A stretch of DNA of 64,000 nucleotides from Homalodisca vitripennis (Eukaryota > Arthropoda > Insecta > Hemiptera > Cicadellidae), in contig NC_060215.1 in assembly GCF_021130785.1 (NCBI RefSeq), forward strand, positions 120,546,501 through 120,610,500, written 5' to 3'. Both the position numbers and the translations under genes were made by a program. Below the pieces are notes generated by a model. The model did no database searches, was not told the origin of the DNA, and saw only the letters and a program-made list of their open reading frames with translations. Shown here piece by piece: positions 61,275 through 64,000 of the stretch (its first letter is position 1; every line of letters starts with the position of its first letter).

Positions 61275-61278
<4 letters not shown>
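58585..61278. repeat. Complex degenerate array with ~178-bp tandem units and larger duplications
   Basis: The anchor ggagatag/ggatag...caaaaagt(c/t)ac occurs at about 60086, 60262, 60440, 60599, 60777 and 60955 (spacings 176, 178, 159, 178, 178), plus two older copies near 59391 and 59558. Each unit then has a gagctacgaccaacggttcg, gccgctatcg core. The two units around 60600-60955 are almost identical; leftward units are more diverged. A larger duplication pairs 59176-59330 with 59881-60005 (ctgtccct, cagccaatt, ggaac, aattgc). The left third (58600-59120) is G-rich with repeated aaattccggggg and gggggttaa. Near the right end is cagtcagtgagtcagt. No ORF. Confidence 0.85.

Positions 61279-61328
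<50 letters not shown>
61279..61328. repeat. (TA)n microsatellite, right border of the array
   Basis: About 25 TA units. Confidence 0.95.
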
Positions 61329-61333
<5 letters not shown>

Positions 61334-62383
61334 ACTCCTGTGTTGTATAATGTAATATACTACACCATTATTTGTTAGTTTTTTCGTTATCAATGAAAAT
61401 TGTCAAATTAAAATAAAGAGATTCTAATCCTTCCAATATCCTTTGTTTTTTACCATTTTCTAACTTTCTTTTCTATATTTTCAATTTCATAAAAGCTTTA
61501 TTCAATGTTATCTCCATTTTAACTATTGCCTTTTAAGATAAGCTTTTCCAAAAAAGTTTTCAAGTACTCTTACTTTTCATACAACACCATTACATTTCAA
61601 CTGAATGAATCATGGTCACCTTTGTTTATAGATTCCTCATTAACATCATAAGTAGAAAAGGCTCATAATGTGTGGTATTTCTACAATCAGAATGAAATAC
61701 GAAATATAAATATTGATTCTCATCTCCAATGATTGAGTTGGGCGAACGTCATATAATTCGTTTTGGTAGTATAACCTGTTTTACTAGTAAACGTTTTGAC
61801 AGCTTTTAGTGTTTGTGTTTTTTATTATTGAGAAAAACGGCTGAAACTTAAAATTAGAAATTTGTTATTTTAATCAAAGCTTATTAAAAGTTAAATGCTT
61901 TTTTTTATCAAGGTTACCTCCGAAACTATTGTTTTTTATGCAGTGAGAGGAGCGGTACAAACCGAAACTAACCTAACATACTGCAAGCCCTGATAGGAAC
62001 TATTAACCCATTCAAAACGGTACCAAAACACCTATCGCTGTGATGACTGAACACATTCTGAATTTATAAAACTAATATGGGCTGAAATCATAAATTTTAT
62101 GTATTACAATTACTTTTTGTTTAAAGTTTGTTATTGATGGTAAAAGGTTTGAAAGGCTAATAGGGTTTAGATCATTTGCCATCGTTTTGTGTTAAAAATT
62201 TTATAACAGTATATTTCAAGATCTGAAATCTGATCTCTTCCTTAAGAGAATTAATAAACTAACACATAATTACAATCTACTTTAAAATGAAAAAGTCATA
62301 CCTGAGCAGTGTGGAGTCTAGTCCAGGCGTTGTCACTGCATAAGATGTGAGCACAAGTCACGAGCACGGGAAGTTAAGCTCAC
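61329..62383. other. AT-rich DNA, nothing recognised
   Basis: No gene or repeat signal. Confidence 0.45.
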
Positions 62384-62470
62384 AACCACGCGTAACATCA
62401 TCATAGGTGAAAGTGGTGTACTAACAAGAAAGTCAATTTCGGCACTTTCTTCGACATCGCGCAGAGTGAT
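62384..62470 (-). CDS. Candidate exon, minus strand
   Basis: A very good acceptor (cttcctgtccctatttttcag) is followed by 29 codons, ITLRDVEESAEIDFLVSTPL and SPMMMLRVV, to a strong donor GTT|GTGAGC. A second donor, CTCAG|GTATGA at 62302, would give a longer, probably untranslated exon because the frame stops at TGA near 62335. No partner exon was found. Confidence 0.35.
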
Positions 62471-62499
62471 CTGAAAAATAGGGACAGGAAGGATAATGG

Positions 62500-63304
62500 T
62501 AGCCGCCTCCGGCCCTCTGCTCTGCAGCTCAACTTCCCTCCCTGTTCATTGTCATTCGGTCTATGGCCATGAGGAGTGCCTACTATTTTCAGTAGGGAGG
62601 GCTTTTTTAGCCTCTTTCACTACAATTTTAGCATACTGAGTCATTGAAATGCTCTTCAAATTATCTCTGATCAGATACCACAAAGATTTTCCTTCGACAA
62701 TTCCGTCAAGATTGTTATAACATATAGGTAGGGTTATTTAGATGTATAGAAACCTCCTCCATTAGCGTGGCTTGAATAGTTTACGAATGGTTCTAAAACA
62801 ATGCGATGGGACTGTAGAAGTGATACCATGCAAGGAGCTGGTGGTCCCTATAGGTCTTTATCCCACAGAATTTCCGCAGAAGTCAAAGCTTTATGAAATA
62901 ACCTCGTGAACTTATTTTTCGGTAGGACAATTAGTATTTTTTGAGATATCCAGGCAGTATTGAAGGAGTTGGAATTTTGTGCTTTCAGTTCCAAATTTGT
63001 TTGGGATTGCTATAAAGTTGTTTCTTCCCTGGAAGTCATCCTACCTGTGACTAAAGTTCAACCCTCGCGAATCATATTGAGGGTTTATCTCAAAGGTTAA
63101 ACTCAACATTAACATTGAATCGACTCTTCCAGCCATAGCTACGTTATTTGTAGAGTCCAAGTATTCGTATTTAACTATCTCAGTAGGAATTTGACACAAT
63201 AAAAAACAATTAATTCTTACTGCAGTGTCGTGTTGCTCTAAGAAGGCACTTTTATTCAGCCATTCAAAAGTATCTTCATGCAAAAAGCATAAATGGGGAA
63301 ACAA
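62500..63304 (-). pseudogene. Unidentified coding-like remnant, possibly from a retroelement
   Basis: The 87-codon frame 63304-63041 includes HEDTFEWLNKSAFLEQHDTA and CQIPTEIVKYEYLDS. Below it, broken frames read KILIVLPKNKFTRLFHKALT and KRLKKPSLLKIVGTPHGHR. The phrase I-V-L-P-K-N-x-F-T-x-L recalls the HHCC integrase region of BEL/Pao-type elements, but the zinc-binding residues and catalytic core are not seen. Only a weak suggestion. Confidence 0.25.
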
Positions 63305-63654
63305 TTTTAATATGCACAGTGTAGATCATTAACGTCTGCACATTGATTGTTTTAAATGTCTAATACTCGTATACCATTGTATTTGTTACCATCCTGTAAC
63401 ATATTTTAAGAAATAAGTTGAAGAACTTCTCTGAGTTACTAATTACGATGGGGCAGCAGAGCGACACATAAGGCAGCTGTAGTGGGAATGGTTGATTCCA
63501 AGTAAGTTTGGGGGGGGGGGTGCATACATTTTGTTTCTAAAACATCGTAGTGCACTTGATGAGGCAAAAAAATACTTCTTCTCCTGAATTAGTCTATAAT
63601 CTGTAGCTTAGGTGTTTCTGATGAAGAGATCGTTTAAACTATTTTTTCTCTCCT

Positions 63655-63770
63655 GAAGAACATGACTCCAGATTCCAATAAGGTCTGTTACGTCAGATTC
63701 CAGACACTGCAGTAAGGGAAGGTGAACTGGAGCTAAAATCAACATTCATGTGTAGACTTTGTTTCGGAGC
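63655..63770. repeat. Dispersed fold-back repeat B, copy 2
   Basis: catgactccagattcca, cagattccagacactg and gaactggagcta match the 2.85-kb copy in the same orientation. Confidence 0.6.
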
Positions 63771-64000
63771 TGGATAACGGAGTTCATTACCGTGTACGAA
63801 TTTTTCTAAGGTATAAATTCTAAATAGAAACTTTGCATTTACATGCGACTGCAGGTTACGGCTTTAAACAGAAACTGTATTCAAGCAACCATATTCACAG
63901 GCTCTGGTGCGGGAGAGAGAGTTTTTATTTTTAGAATACCTTTGATTATATTCGACTAACACTTTCGGTATAAACGGTTGCTGTGTCTCATTAAGGTATG

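Noticed and set aside
62500..63304. Confident BEL/Pao integrase
   Set aside because: Only a short I-V-L-P-K-N-x-F-T-x-L phrase fits; zinc-binding and DDE residues and LTRs are not seen.

Overview
This window looks like nuclear DNA from an insect, probably one with a large, repeat-rich genome. It is AT-rich (my impression, not computed), has eukaryotic splice sites and polyadenylation signals, and has no bacterial-style operons. Its repeats are Jockey/CR1-type non-LTR retrotransposons, a Tigger/pogo transposon, Penelope-like remnants, long (TA)n microsatellites and several satellite arrays. The order (hemipteran, polyneopteran or other) cannot be fixed from the sequence alone.

The main result is a split host gene on the + strand with no long ORF. 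Four short exons (34698-34720, 46188-46279, 48852-48983, 55355-55491) join with matching phases (2, 1, 1) into a 127-residue open frame. The predicted protein has a Ser/Thr- and Tyr-rich N-terminus with two N-glycosylation sequons, one membrane helix, a basic juxtamembrane segment and an acidic tail. A TCAGT initiator lies 37 bases before the ATG and an AATAAA 66 bases after the stop. I do not recognise the family. Its introns hold most of the repeats between 34.7 and 55.4 kb, and a 4.2-kb retrotransposon in intron 3 ends just before the last splice acceptor.

A second, less certain host gene is on the minus strand at 18.8-20.24 kb (three or four exons, unrecognised product). Other GC-rich coding-like segments lie at 16.7-17.0, 22.8-22.9, 39.4-39.8, 42.8-43.1 and 62.4 kb and are flagged as ambiguous.

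Layout: 0-5 kb, a decayed RT fragment, microsatellites and a complete but dead Tigger element with TA target duplication. 5.2-5.8 kb, a 183-bp higher-order satellite. 6.5-10.5 kb, a nearly full-length decayed retrotransposon (minus strand) whose ORF1 carries an SGNH-hydrolase/esterase-like domain. 11.6-12.2 kb, a 171-bp satellite. 14.8-16.5 kb, a rearranged relative of the 6.5-kb element. 23.9-26.6 kb, a different CR1/L2-like element. 28.8 kb, an inverted repeat around a hammerhead-like core. 30-33.5 kb, two more RT relics. 35.7-36.8 kb, a Penelope-like relic. 36.8-38.2 kb, a 117-bp satellite. 51.1-55.3 kb, a + strand copy of the SGNH-type element. 57.4-58.4 kb, another RT relic. 58.6-61.2 kb, a complex ~178-bp array bounded by (TA)n. 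62.4-63.3 kb, unidentified coding-like remnants.

All retrotransposon reading frames carry stops and frameshifts, so none looks able to move by itself.
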